Positions 1-10,689 of a DNA stretch of 64,000 nucleotides are shown here, in pieces. Origin of the DNA: Neopestalotiopsis rosae (lineage: Eukaryota; Ascomycota; Sordariomycetes; Amphisphaeriales; Sporocadaceae); contig JALGAS010000003.1 in the NCBI GenBank assembly GCA_023078685.1, forward strand, positions 2,294,001-2,358,000, given 5' to 3'. The notes under the pieces were generated by a model, which made no database searches, had not been told where the DNA came from, and saw only the letters and a program-made list of their open reading frames with translations. Both the position numbers and the translations under genes were made by a program. How positions within the stretch are numbered: the stretch's first letter is position 1; each line of letters opens with the position of its first letter.

Positions 1-1339
1 CCGGAAATACGTACATATCCTCATAAATAGCAGCATAGACTGGAACTGTGTTCTTTCGAAGTTGGGCCTCATCATAAAGCGCAGGCCATTCATCAAATTT
101 GGCAAGAATCTCGGCAGTCTCTTTCAGCTGATTGAGCTCGTCGCTGGTGTCGAAAAAGAATGGATACACCATTTCTCCGGAGAAGAAGAGTGGTTCCTCC
201 TCTTTCAAGGACTGAGGCCCAGCCCAATCTTTTTGTAGCCATTGGAAGTTCTCGAGGCTTTTCCCGACTCTCTCAGCAGCCCAATTGCTTGCTATTCCAG
301 GACGGTAACACCAAATGGGCTCGTGGAGAACACTATATATTGGCGCATCATCCCAACCCATCGCTTGTTGAATATCGTTCAGGGTAGCTCTTGTAAAGAA
401 GCCGAATTGGTCAAGGTCACCCTTCATCTTGACGACGTAATTGTGTACTATGTCCAGGCCATAGTACTTGCCAAAATTAATGCCCAACGTGAGGAAGAGC
501 GGGACCGTTAGTCTTCCTCCTGCAGGCAAAGGGACGCCTTCATTCCCTCCCAGTTCTCGAATCTTTGCGGCAATGGCTTTGACATGAGCAATATCTGCTG
601 GGAACTTTTCGTAGTAAACCTTGTTCCGCTCGATAACCTTTCCATAAGTGGATTGGTAGGTTTCGTCGGCATTCTTGTCCAGAGCCACCAAGCCGCCGGT
701 GATGAAGCATTCGCGCAAGCCATCAGGTTGAAGAGAAAGGTAGGTGAGAGTTGTCATGCCACCAAAAGACTGCCCGAATGTTGACCATTTCTGCTTCTCT
801 GGCGGGTAGTCCTTGGTCAGGTATTTACGAACGGACTCGCAATCCCTCACGATGTTGTCCGCCCTGAATAGTTTCAGATAGTCGGCTTGCTCCTGGGGGC
901 CCCCTATGAGTTTGAGGGTTTCAGCTGAGATAGTAGAGCTGAAGCCGGTGCCTCGGTAGTCCAGCAGGAGGAGTTCATAGCCTCGATCGAGCATGTGCGA
1001 TGATAATGTGCTATCTTGGGGCTGTGGGTTACCAAATCCGGGACCGCCCTGGAGGTAGACAAGCAGAGGTTTCTGTGCCGCCTTGGCCTGCTCTTCCGCC
1101 GACGGCTCGATTATGGGACGTTCATACTTGGAAACAGTCCTGCCAAATAGCTTGATCTGCTCGCCAGTGGGTCTAGAGTAATCGAGGGGTACCTCGAACC
1201 ACAGTTCTGTTACCAGAAGTTTACCTTTGTATGAAATATCAGCGAGATTGTCTATAGCATGAGGCAAGGAGTGCATCCTACCAGGTACGAGATGTGGTCG
1301 GCTTTTGGAAACCAGGCGCGCAAGTGTAGACCAGCTCAT
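1..1339 (-). CDS. Proline iminopeptidase (S33 alpha/beta hydrolase), 3' end outside window
   Basis: An open frame of 446 codons runs from an ATG at 1339 to the window edge without a stop, so the C-terminus is missing. It reads as a fungal proline iminopeptidase, which removes N-terminal proline from peptides in the cytosol. Seen directly: the oxyanion motif QGGPGFG near residue 96 and the nucleophile motif GQSFGG near residue 193, followed by the cap region (ALDKNADETY, WDDAPIYSVLHEP). These are hallmarks of peptidase family S33. No intron is needed in the visible part. The start is the first in-frame ATG before the conserved core and gives no signal peptide. The catalytic Asp and His should lie beyond the edge and cannot be checked. 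It diverges from the gene starting at 2086. Confidence 0.9.
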   Translation of the reverse strand, partial: MSWSTLARLVSKSRPHLVPGRMHSLPHAIDNLADISYKGKLLVTELWFEVPLDYSRPTGEQIKLFGRTVSKYERPIIEPSAEEQAKAAQKPLLVYLQGGPGFGNPQPQDSTLSSHMLDRGYELLLLDYRGTGFSSTISAETLKLIGGPQEQADYLKLFRADNIVRDCESVRKYLTKDYPPEKQKWSTFGQSFGGMTTLTYLSLQPDGLRECFITGGLVALDKNADETYQSTYGKVIERNKVYYEKFPADIAHVKAIAAKIRELGGNEGVPLPAGGRLTVPLFLTLGINFGKYYGLDIVHNYVVKMKGDLDQFGFFTRATLNDIQQAMGWDDAPIYSVLHEPIWCYRPGIASNWAAERVGKSLENFQWLQKDWAGPQSLKEEEPLFFSGEMVYPFFFDTSDELNQLKETAEILAKFDEWPALYDEAQLRKNTVPVYAAIYEDMYVFP

Positions 1340-2085
1340 GTTGACGGACCCCTAGCTTGGCACAATGAATGACTTACAGACCACGCTTCCAATATGTAGC
1401 CACGCGTAACAAGAAATGGAGATGTCACAGCCAAGAATATCGACGAACAAGAATTGCTAGATTGCGGTGGCAGACGTATAAAACGAATGCACAAGTCGCG
1501 TGTGAGGGGAAGCGGGCTTTGTGTGAAAGTGTTGTCAGATATCTAAACTATGTGGTACGTATCGAGCTGGCAAGATAATACATGTAGATAGCTTGAGGTA
1601 CCTACCTACCTACAGTAACCTAGTTGTATGCAAGAAAATGGGGCAAGCCAAGTGCAGTGTATCGTGAACCAGGTAAGGTACATAGGTATCAATCGTTGAG
1701 CTATTGATTTATGGCGTTATTCGCCTATAAGGATCTTTGTATCGTATTCTCTCGACGCACTCAACAATACTTGCACGCCATAATCATTCGAGCCGTTGTT
1801 CACTCCGTACATAATCCGTGGCTGAGAGTTCGAGGTCAATTCGTGGTCGAACCCCGAGTGGCCTGGGCTGCTGAAGGTGGGGTGCTCCAGTCGTTACACC
1901 ACACGATATGCAATTAAGCAGCAGCGCGTCACCCACCCAAGCCGACCGAGCCACTTCGGAGCTCTCATCGGCTTCTCCTGCGTCCCCATACCAAAACCTG
2001 ATCTTTTCTTCCTTCATTCCCATTCCCGAGCTTCAAATGTGCCTTCAACAGCACAGATGATCTCCCCCCCTCCTAAGAAGCAGGA
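1340..2085. other. Divergent intergenic region
   Basis: This stretch separates the iminopeptidase (-) from the gene at 2086 (+). No gene is supportable. It contains a short CTAC-rich run (1598-1613, tandem CCTA units) of the kind seen in several other upstream regions of this window. It presumably holds both promoters. Confidence 0.5.
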
Positions 2086-3808
2086 ATGAATGTACAAGAC
2101 CTCACCCAGACGTTGGTTCAGTCTTTCAACGCTTTAGCCAATGAAGTCCAGAATCTGAATGACCGCCAGGTCGTCCTAGAGCACAAACTTCGTTACGCCC
2201 ACGAACAGGTAAGGCCGCACCTCACACCTCAAACCTCCCTCTCTACCAGCCCAAAGCCCTACTCTCTGGAAGCCTCGCAGCACTCGCACTTGTATGATGA
2301 AACACTTTAGCTCTAGATCAGGAGCCGCCTTTTCTTTTGGTGGTGAAGACCGACACTTTTTACCAAATTTTCTGACAAGCGACAAACAAACCGTGATTTT
2401 CTACTCTTTTTCGCACGATTACAAATCCACGAACAAAGACAAAGCTGACGCGTTTCCTCCACTACAGTTCCAATATCTGGCCGACAAATATGCACCGGCT
2501 GCGCCCGAGATATCCGAAACTCTTGCGCACCTGCAACTGCCACCTGAGCCCGACAACCCGTCCCTGGTAAACACAAACTCGGTTCCCCTTCCCCGACGCA
2601 AATCTGCCGATTCCAAGCACCAAATCGCTCTCATCATCAGAGAAGGACGTCGTGTCGCATCGTCCCTTGGGAACTACAGCAAGAGCAGCTACTCCAGTCG
2701 AGATCTTGACACCCTCTCTCGGAGCACCATGACGACTGCCGCCTCCACCGTCTTGGAGCAGGACTTTACTGTCCAGGGGAAGAAGAGCGATCTCAAGTGT
2801 CCCTTCTCCCAGTCTGTAGAAGTTGCGGAAGCTAGTCCTGCCCAACAGCCCGCTGCGTTACCACATGACTCCAACGACCCCATCTGTGCTGCCATGTATG
2901 AAGAGGCAAGGAGTGCAGACCGTTCGGCACATGCGTCCGTACAAGACAGTGCCTCCAAATGTCCGATCCGTTACATGGACCAACACACGCCAGAAGAGAT
3001 AGCTCATTATCTGGAAACTCACAAACACGAACTTCCCCGCAGTCATGAAGTCTGTTTACGCAGATATCAGAAGGATGAAATCCACTTGAGAAAGCTTGAT
3101 GCCAAGTACGGTAACATGGCCAACATGGTTGAAGGCTTGGGCCGCATCCATCAACCGATGCTACCAGAGCAGGACACCCGTCCCCAAAGTGATGTGGAGA
3201 GAGGATCGAATGAGCGTGTTGAGACATGGGCTCAGGCAGTCAGCGCTACCGGCGCCGAAGACCACGATCAGTCAGTCCTGGATGACCAAGGTATGGCGGA
3301 AGATGAAGAACGTCAAAGTCACTTTGATAGGCCACTTAAGGAGGTTCGTCTTGGCGAGTCCCCCAGCCGCCCTTGGGGTATTCCTGTGCCAGACCTCGGC
3401 CTACCTATGGCTGCTGATGAAAGCGTCGAACGCCCCCATTCTCCTCCACCAGCGCCCGTACAAGTGCCTTTGACACCTGATGCCAATAAGGAAACACCAA
3501 GCCGCAGGCCTGGCAAGTGTCCGTTTGACCACACTAAGATGACCATGAACGGCACAACTCCAGTTGCCCCTCAAGACAGGGACGGCCCCAAACAGCCGGA
3601 TACTCCCTCCCCTAATCAAGGCTTCACTCCTGCAACCGCAACTAGGCACCCGACGGCTGTACCCGGGCAGCCGACATTCTTGAATGCTTCTAATCTGGCC
3701 CCTCCAAAGCCCGGAGCTCCCCAGATGCTTTTTACTGGGCCCGTCTTCATCGGCTATCCCATCGAGCAGGCGATCCAGTTCATGCAACATTTCCAGGGAC
3801 AGCAGTAA
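2086..3808 (+). CDS. Conserved fungal protein with N-terminal coiled coil and three Cys-Pro motifs
   Basis: Exons 2086-2208 and 2468-3808 give 487 residues. The intron (donor GTAAGG, acceptor CTACAG) keeps the frame and removes an alternative N-terminus that would begin at 2294. I do not recognise a named family. Residues 1-41 (MNVQDLTQTLVQSFNALANE...) look like a coiled coil continuing into QYLADKYAP. The middle has a conserved-looking helical block (PEEIAHYLETHKHELPRSHE, then RRYQKDEIHLRKLDAKYGNM). The C-terminal third is proline-rich and disordered and ends VFIGYPIEQAIQFMQHFQ. Three short motifs of the same form recur: LKCPFSQ, SKCPIRY and GKCPFDH. The 259-bp intron is unusually long for this window and hosts a candidate C/D snoRNA. 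Function unknown. Confidence 0.8.
2286..2382 (+). ncRNA. Candidate intronic box C/D snoRNA, SSU rRNA guide
   Basis: It lies inside the intron of the gene at 2086. Seen: box C ATGATGA at 2294-2300; box C' GTGAAGA at 2343-2349 (one mismatch to RTGATGA); box D CTGA at 2372-2375; flanking bases CTTG (2289-2292) and CAAG (2376-2379) that can pair as a terminal stem, with C2287-G2381 beyond one mismatch. Between C and C' the segment TTAGCTCTAGA (2307-2317) is perfectly complementary to the near-universal 18S segment TCTAGAGCTAA. If D' is the degenerate CAGG at 2319-2322, the fifth base upstream (T2314) pairs with the A of UCUAGAG. From memory this is the vertebrate Am159 site guided by SNORD45. The second guide (upstream of D) has no clear target. 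Box D lies 92 nt before the splice acceptor. Confidence 0.65.
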
Positions 3809-4282
3809 AACTGTCCATCACGAATTCTCGACGATCTTCCTTTTCCCGGTGAAATGTTTTCGTTCAGTCATATATACATAGCATAGGAGTTTTACAGCGA
3901 CCGGTTTTGTCATTTTTCCCTTCTGCTTTGGGATTCGACTGTCAGATTAGTAGTGTTCAGGCGTTGGCGTATTTTGATTTCAGCGTGGCGAGAGTAGTTG
4001 ATAAGCGACGATACCCTTGATGAGAAGCTGCCATGAGAAAATTGTACTACTGCGATATACTACCAGTTGTTCAGGATTTAAATACCGAGACATTGGTCAC
4101 TTTAATATATTGAGTATCATCTCTGCTTGACATGTAACTTGACGTCTCGTGCCTCCCTAATGTCCTCGCGGTTTCTGTTGTGACAAAGTCCCTTCTTCTG
4201 TTGGAAAATTACAGTAAGCCATGCTCTACAACTGTTTTCGATGCGAATATTGAATAGCCTCCAAAATGACGGTACTAATTTT
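3809..4282. other. Convergent 3' intergenic region
   Basis: It lies between the stops of the 487-residue protein (+) and PEX6 (-). It is AT-leaning, with no coding signal or RNA gene that I can support, and should hold both transcription ends. Confidence 0.5.
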
Positions 4283-7200
4283 TTAGTACAACCCATCATC
4301 ATCACTGCCCGTTCCTTGTTCAAACCTCATGACGGCTTTCCCTTTACCCTTTCCTTTGCCATTGATGCTACCGCCTCCTCCCGAAGAATAACTTCCGTAC
4401 GCGTTGCCCTCGTCGTCGCTGCTGTCCTGGTCACTCTCGCCCGCCACGGCTTTACCCTTGCCTTTGCCAGAGGAAGCTGCAATGGCCTTGCCTTTGCCCT
4501 TGCCGCCGCTGCTACTGGTTCTGTTGGCTTCCATAATGGTGGTGGCTGCGGCGGCTCCGTCATTAGTCGGAGCGGCAGCAGTAGCATCCTTTTTATCACG
4601 TCCTCCCTCAAAAGTGGCTCGCACCCTCTCATAGTGCTGCAATTCTCCCGCGCTGACCGAAGGGATGAGCTCCCGATCGGCGTCGAGAAAGTCTTGCTCC
4701 GTGACCATGACGGCGATGTCTTCGGGCTGGGCGTGGTGGTCGAAATAATTTGCCGTGGAAATCGGCGGCTTGCCTGGTGGCAGGTTGGCGTTTAGGTCCT
4801 TGATCTTCCTGTCCACGGCCGTGGCCTGCCGTGTCACGGCCTTGAGCATGGCGTCACTGCAGAGCGCGTAGAAATCGGCACCCGTGTACGTAAACGGCAG
4901 CTGTTGTGCGACAGACGACAGAGACACAGAGGGGTGTAGTGTGAATCTAGTCGTACCGTTAGTCATGTATCGCAACAGTCGTGGAATGTAGTGCCAATAA
5001 TTGCAAGAACTTACTTTCGTGTGAGCGCCTCCATGATGGTGAGCTGCTTATCATGCGTATCAGAGACTCCGAGATAGAGCATCTTATCAAAACGCCCAGG
5101 CCGTAGCAAGGCCTGGTCGAGCAGATCTGGTCGATTAGTAGCGCCAATAACAAACACACCACCTCCACCATCGTCACCACCAGACATGCCGTCAAGCTCA
5201 GCGAGAAGCTGAGAGACGATACGATCCATGACACCACCGCTGTCTCCTTGGTTGCCTCGCTTTGGAGCGACGGAATCCAACTCGTCAAAAAAGACAACGC
5301 AAGGTCTGGCATCTCGAGCGCGTTGGAACACCCGGCGCACGTTGGCTTCAGACTCTCCAATGTACATGTTCAAGAGTTCTGGTCCCTTGACACTGAAGAA
5401 GTTCAGACTATACTCTGTTGCAATAGCTTTGGCCAGAAGTGTCTTTCCTGTGCCCGGTGGGCCGTAGAAGAGGATACCAGACCGTTTCTTCATGCCCTTG
5501 GCGAAGAGCTCGGGTCGTTCCAGAGGCAGTTGAATCGTTTCCATAACTGCCTCCTTTACATTGTTCAGACCGCCTACATCATCCCAGGTGACATTTGGAA
5601 TCTTTGGCGCTCCAATCGCATCGGCAAAGTTCTTACGTGCAGCATCAACTGCAATTTCGAAGTCCGCCTTGGTGAGCGACCGTGCAGATGGCCCTCCTGC
5701 CACTTGAATGTCGCGTATGGTGATGACGGAGTCACCATTTGATGCCCTCCTCGAGAGAGCCTCTAGTCTGGCATCGCGTGCTACAATGGCACGTTCAACC
5801 ACATCGAGCAAATCGCCAGCCACGAGCGCAGCAGTCTTGAGAGCAACACCGCTCAAGTCAACTTCTGGTGCCAGTGAGACACCTTGGCGCTCAACAATAG
5901 TCCTCAAGATACCTTCACGCTCACCTTCGTCGGGGGCGCTCATTTCCAGTTCGTGTGTAAACAGACCTCGGACGCCATCAGGTACCTTGTCGACTTCCGT
6001 CGTCGTAGCAATCAGGACTCTCGCCTCACTGAGGATCTCCTTCATTGCCGTGACCATTCTATCAGCCGTGAGAGCCTCCAGATGCCGGATAAGTAAAGCA
6101 CAGCAGTCGGACCCACAACTCATAGCACGGTCAGCTCGTGCCTTCAAGAAGCCTTCCGTTTTGACGTCGCTTCCTCCGCCTCCTCCCTCGTTGACAATGT
6201 CATAAGCGTCAATAGTGAACGTGTGGATTCCAATGTCGGCACAAGCATTCATGGCCAAAGTTGACTTGCCAATGTTGCGTTGAGTCGAGACCAATAAGAT
6301 GGCCACCGGAGGCATCTTCAGACGGATGGCCCTCTTGCTGGTGGCTGCAGCCATGAGCTCACACATCCTTCGTCTGAGAGGTGAAACAAACTTTGCTGGC
6401 TCTTGTGCCATGGACAAGAAAGCCTGTGGGCCGGTCTTGGGTGCTTCTTCTAAGCCAAGGTAATAAGCCCAATTGCTTTCTTTTGTTCCCGGAAGGAGGC
6501 TTGTTGTAGCACCAGATTGAGAAATTTGAGTCGAGGCAATATCTACGCAGGCAACACCTCCCCATATGTCTTCCTCATTCTCATCGTCGACATTCTCGGT
6601 CCTTGAGCGCTGAATGTGGCCAACTTTGAACCAAGCAACGCCGTCAGGTTTGGTAATCTTACCAGAAGAACTACTCGAACTGGTCAATGCAAGCAAGTCA
6701 TCAACGGTTGAGCTGTCTCCAGCACCAGGTGCCTCCTGTAAAGCCTTTCCGAGTTGGCTGTCGATTGGCACACCAATTAGATCTCCCGACTTGACGACCC
6801 GCGTGCATCGTGAGAAGTGAGTCTTGAGACCGCCCACTATAACATTCTGCAGAGCTCTTTCCGAAGAGAGCGGAGTCCGGATGCCTTGAAGAGTGACATC
6901 GCGAGCGTACGGGGGATACGATGAACCAGTTATCTTCGGTTGTCCGGGTTTCGGTGGATAAGCATGTCTTTTCAGCGGAGACAATCTGACATAGGGCGCA
7001 TTCTCAAGATTGGCCAGGAGCATTGGCGATAAGTAGGCACCAGGCCCAGACGGCTTTGGCACTTGTGATTCGAAAAAGGAAAAGCGCCTCCCATCATTAT
7101 CGTGTTTGGCACTGGGAATCCGAGTCATTGGGCGCTGCGAATAACCCTCGGGCAGCCCAAAGACCTTGGCCGGCCTCCAGACCGGTTCGGCATCAGGCTG

Positions 7201-8650
7201 GCCAAAGCTTCCAAGTCCGAAAAGACCTACTCCGTTGGAAGGGGGCTCTTCGGATGCCTCTAAGCGAACCCAATCACCGGAGAAACAACCAATTCTAGTC
7301 AATGAAGTAATATCGACGTAGATGCGTGCTTCTTCATCGTCGTCTGTTCCAGGTTTGGGGTGCAACAGGCCAGCCGGGATGGGACTCATGAGTCCGTGGG
7401 CCTTGAATAGACGGCCTTTCGGGCGATCAGGTCGCGCCGTGGTGGCTGTAAAGCTTGAGAAAACGGACCCAGGTGTGTTGATACCATTTGTTTTTCTGCC
7501 TCGCCCAAGTGTCATTGGTGTTCCAGGCTGCATAGTGGACAACCCACTGGCAGTTGTGGGTGGGAGTTGCGGCGCTTGCAACGAAATCATATCGTCCATT
7601 GAATCATCTGATAGCTCGTCTTCGTGCTCCTCGGCTTCTGAGACCTCGGTCTCGGTTTCAGTAGCAGTCTCTGTCGCCTCCGTGGGTACATCCGTCTTGT
7701 ATCGCTCTTCGGCGGCGGAATAAAATTGGTCGTTGGCAGTATCATCACCGTCTTCTTGAGTTGCTCCGTTCAAAACCTGAGAAGATTTGGCCGAACTTCG
7801 ATCAGCTTTGGAAGAGCTATGGCCTCTTGTGAGGATGATCTTGGTCCGTGGGCCTATGATACCCTGTGCCACTGGCTCGCACAACATGACCTTGCCGGGA
7901 GGCGGAGGGACGTGGGTGACTGGGTGCGGCGGCAATGGCAATGGGAAGAGGTCGCCAGCGTGCACCACCTTGAGCGTGCCCAACGCAGCACGCAATCCAT
8001 TCGCGAGTTGCTCGGCGGGAGACTCCGATCCTACGTTTCCCTTGCCCTTGGACGCAGGGTGTTCTCTGAAGAATGTCCCCTCTCCTTGCTCCAGCCTTCT
8101 GGCAAGATCATTCTCCAGGCTTACGAATATTGTATCCAGCTCTAGCGCAGCAACGTCTATAACGTGGATCTCAATCCCGCTCCTGCTATGACTCGACAAT
8201 TTGGACGGCGCAATCTGTTGAAGGGTCGTCGCGAAATTCTGGAGGGCCAAGGAAGACGGAGAGAACTGCAAGGTGGAATGCGCCAGTGCGGTCGATTTTA
8301 GAACAGGGACAATGGTCCAGCTCGTTCGAAGGATATTCGCATCTGGTGTCCATGGTGCAATAGCGACGTGATGGAGCTCGGCGGTCTGGTTCGGCTTGAT
8401 CTCGTCGCTCTCTTCTGCAGCGTGGCTCAGTCAGTCAACCGTCGTGTATTTCAAGTTCGATCGGTGTCTGCCACAAGCAGTAGGTAAACTCACGGTGAGC
8501 CAAGTGGGGGAACAGATCAGCAAAGAGATCGTCTGATAGTATCCCAACGTCCCCCTTGACGTGGTCGTCGAGAACCAATCGCGCCGGAATGGAGGCTTTG
8601 TCCTGTCTCCTCCTGCGTCTTCGCCGGCTTGCGACTGCGGTTGCGGCCAT
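4283..8650 (-). CDS. PEX6: Peroxisomal biogenesis AAA ATPase, peroxin-6
   Basis: Exons 8650-8494, 8414-5015 and 4946-4283 give 1406 residues. PEX6 pairs with PEX1 to form the heterohexameric motor that extracts the import receptor PEX5 from the peroxisome membrane. The second AAA domain is intact: Walker A GPPGTGKT near residue 1037, Walker B VVFFDELDS near 1093, then GATNRPDLLD and RPGRFDKML. The first AAA domain is degenerate, with STQRNIGKST near residue 768 in the P-loop position, as is usual in PEX6. Oddities: an arginine run (seven Arg) directly after the N-terminus, and a low-complexity tail rich in KGKGKA units and acidic patches that is unlikely to belong to the ATPase fold. Both introns have GTGAGT or GTAAGT donors and keep frame. 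It diverges from the lipase gene at 10690. Confidence 0.95.
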
Positions 8651-10689
8651 TGTGTAAACTGGTCGGCGTATCGTATGTATTCCTCCCCCAGCACTACCTA
8701 CACCCAGCGATGGTGGAGCAGACGCGCTCGCATCTACAAGCTAGATTTTCGTGCTTCGAACGGTGCGTCTCTCCTTTTTGCAGAAGGAAACTTCCTGCAA
8801 GTCGATTGCAAGCAAAGGATGTCGGGAGCTTGGTTCGGTCTCCAGCTCGGTAGTTCGTGGGTAGGTAGGTTGTCGCATACCACAGCACCAATTGCTATTC
8901 GGCAGGTCTGCCGAGGCACCTAAACACATGCTGGTGCATTGCCGGGGAACATTGAAGAAGGGGTCCGGGGTCGGGGTCGCTGCACATTTCGTCCGTGAGT
9001 ACCTGGGTACCTCTCAAAACCCATGTGCCGCTTCCACTACAGGCACTAAACTCGATCGCTTGCACCTATCACATTCGCGTTCCAGATTGAATACTACCAT
9101 GGGCATTTCTATATATAAATATACTCGAGGACGAGGCTTTTGTCCTTTCGTCTGATATACCTCATCCTATTGTTAAGTAGTGTAAAGTATCTGGAAATCC
9201 TACTGCCAGTGCAATACGTTTCCATGTGGATCTTGGTGTCAGGCCAATGAATCTGATCTTCTGTGAGGTCCTTCTCTTCAGATTTGCATCGAAAAGCAAT
9301 TGATTTTCGTACACACCATGCATAAGATCCATATCAAGCAATGTCGAATCGATACCGGCAGTGTTACCAACACTAGATATGCTTAGGTCTGTGACACCAA
9401 ATATTGGCGGTTCTGGCGATCTCCCGTGAAGGTTGGAAACACACCTCGTGCAGTACGGTCGAATCTGTGATCTGTGCGGTTGCAGCCAGACAGACGCTCG
9501 ACTTAACAAAATCTGGGCCAGGACTGGAGCGGATCAAACTCGATAAGATTGATGGAGAGATTATGACAGCATGCCACGATTGACTTTTGAAACTTCTGGA
9601 AGTGTGAAGTATCGCATCACGTCTTCCCGGTTTCCTGGATCAGCCGTCTTAACATGACCTCATTGATATCTTAGCAGATTCGATGGGTCAAAAGTTTGAG
9701 CTGAAATTACCTTCAAGGACGGATTAGGGCTGATTAGGCCCGAGATGTGATGATCACAGCAACTCTACAGGCAAAGAATAACGCACCTTGTCAGCTGAGA
9801 TTTGCGATGCAATAGGACCAATTCGTCGATTAAACCGGCAAGAGTGCCGTTTTGGCATATTCTATAATTGTACTTGCGTCCTGCAGTAGCAGCGTGTGAA
9901 CGTTCATGCCAGACATCAGTCTCCCCTTGCTACCATGATACAACATAAGTAGCCCATTTGTCCAAAAGAGCCTCATTTCTAAGCCTCAACATGTACAATT
10001 TGTGTGTTAAACCATATCAGATAAATATACAGATCAGTAACAAGACGATTGTATTTCCAGATTCCATGTGATCGAGGGTATTCAAATGCTTAGACGTGAA
10101 GCAGTAAGATGCCCGTGGACGCTAGAACTCTCCAACCTAGAGCCTGACGTCAGTGGATCTCAGGGCGGAGCGGATTGAATGCGGACCGGCCCCTCCACTC
10201 ATCCTTTAGGCATTTCAACTTCCAAGGATCTGCTGAACTTTTGCTTTATCGATCCCCCCCTCTGCGGCGCCTCTTTGGTGGTGGTGTATGGATACACTCC
10301 GAGGACATGTCGCGTTCCAACCTACAGTAGCTGAATTATTTACACGTGCGCAGACACCAGCACTTATCATGTCTCGCTCTTTTTTCATTTTAGCAGGACC
10401 CAACCTGTAGTCTCTCGGTTCAAGAGACAACCCATTTGCGATCGCTGTGGCTTTAGGCTCTAGGCTAATACAGACCGCATTTTCCTTGAATCATTGCTCT
10501 TCTTCTTGTCCATCTGCTCTGAGTCCTGGTTTCTTTCTGACTTTACTGCCCTCTATTCCGGACTGATAATCTTTCTTTTTGCTTTTTCCGACACTCGTTG
10601 ACGGGGATTGGTCGATCATAACACCAGATCGCAAAACCGAGACGAGCCGATCGAGAAAATAAGCACAAGCCGCGAGAGCCAAGGTAGCG
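8651..10689. other. Divergent intergenic region, PEX6 / lipase
   Basis: About 2 kb with no supportable gene; the longest frame (9162-9509, minus) has no coding character. Visible elements: a GTAG run (8859-8871) in the PEX6 upstream region, a TATATATAAATA tract near 9110 with no gene behind it, and a palindromic TGACGTCA at 10145-10152 in the lipase promoter. Confidence 0.5.
10145..10152. promoter_or_regulatory. CRE-like bZIP site TGACGTCA
   Basis: A perfect 8-bp palindrome TGACGTCA sits about 540 bp upstream of the lipase start codon. This is the consensus for Atf1/CREB-type bZIP factors, which in fungi mediate stress and cAMP-linked responses. One isolated site can occur by chance, so regulation is inferred only. 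Confidence 0.35.

Noticed and set aside
2294..2467. Alternative start of the 487-residue protein at 2294
   Set aside because: That ATG is part of the snoRNA box C inside the intron; the spliced form joins a coiled coil in frame and has no such hydrophobic, unrelated N-terminus.
9747..9798. GTGATGA and CTGA pair resembling C and D boxes
   Set aside because: Only 52 nt apart, no terminal stem and no rRNA complementarity that I can recognise.
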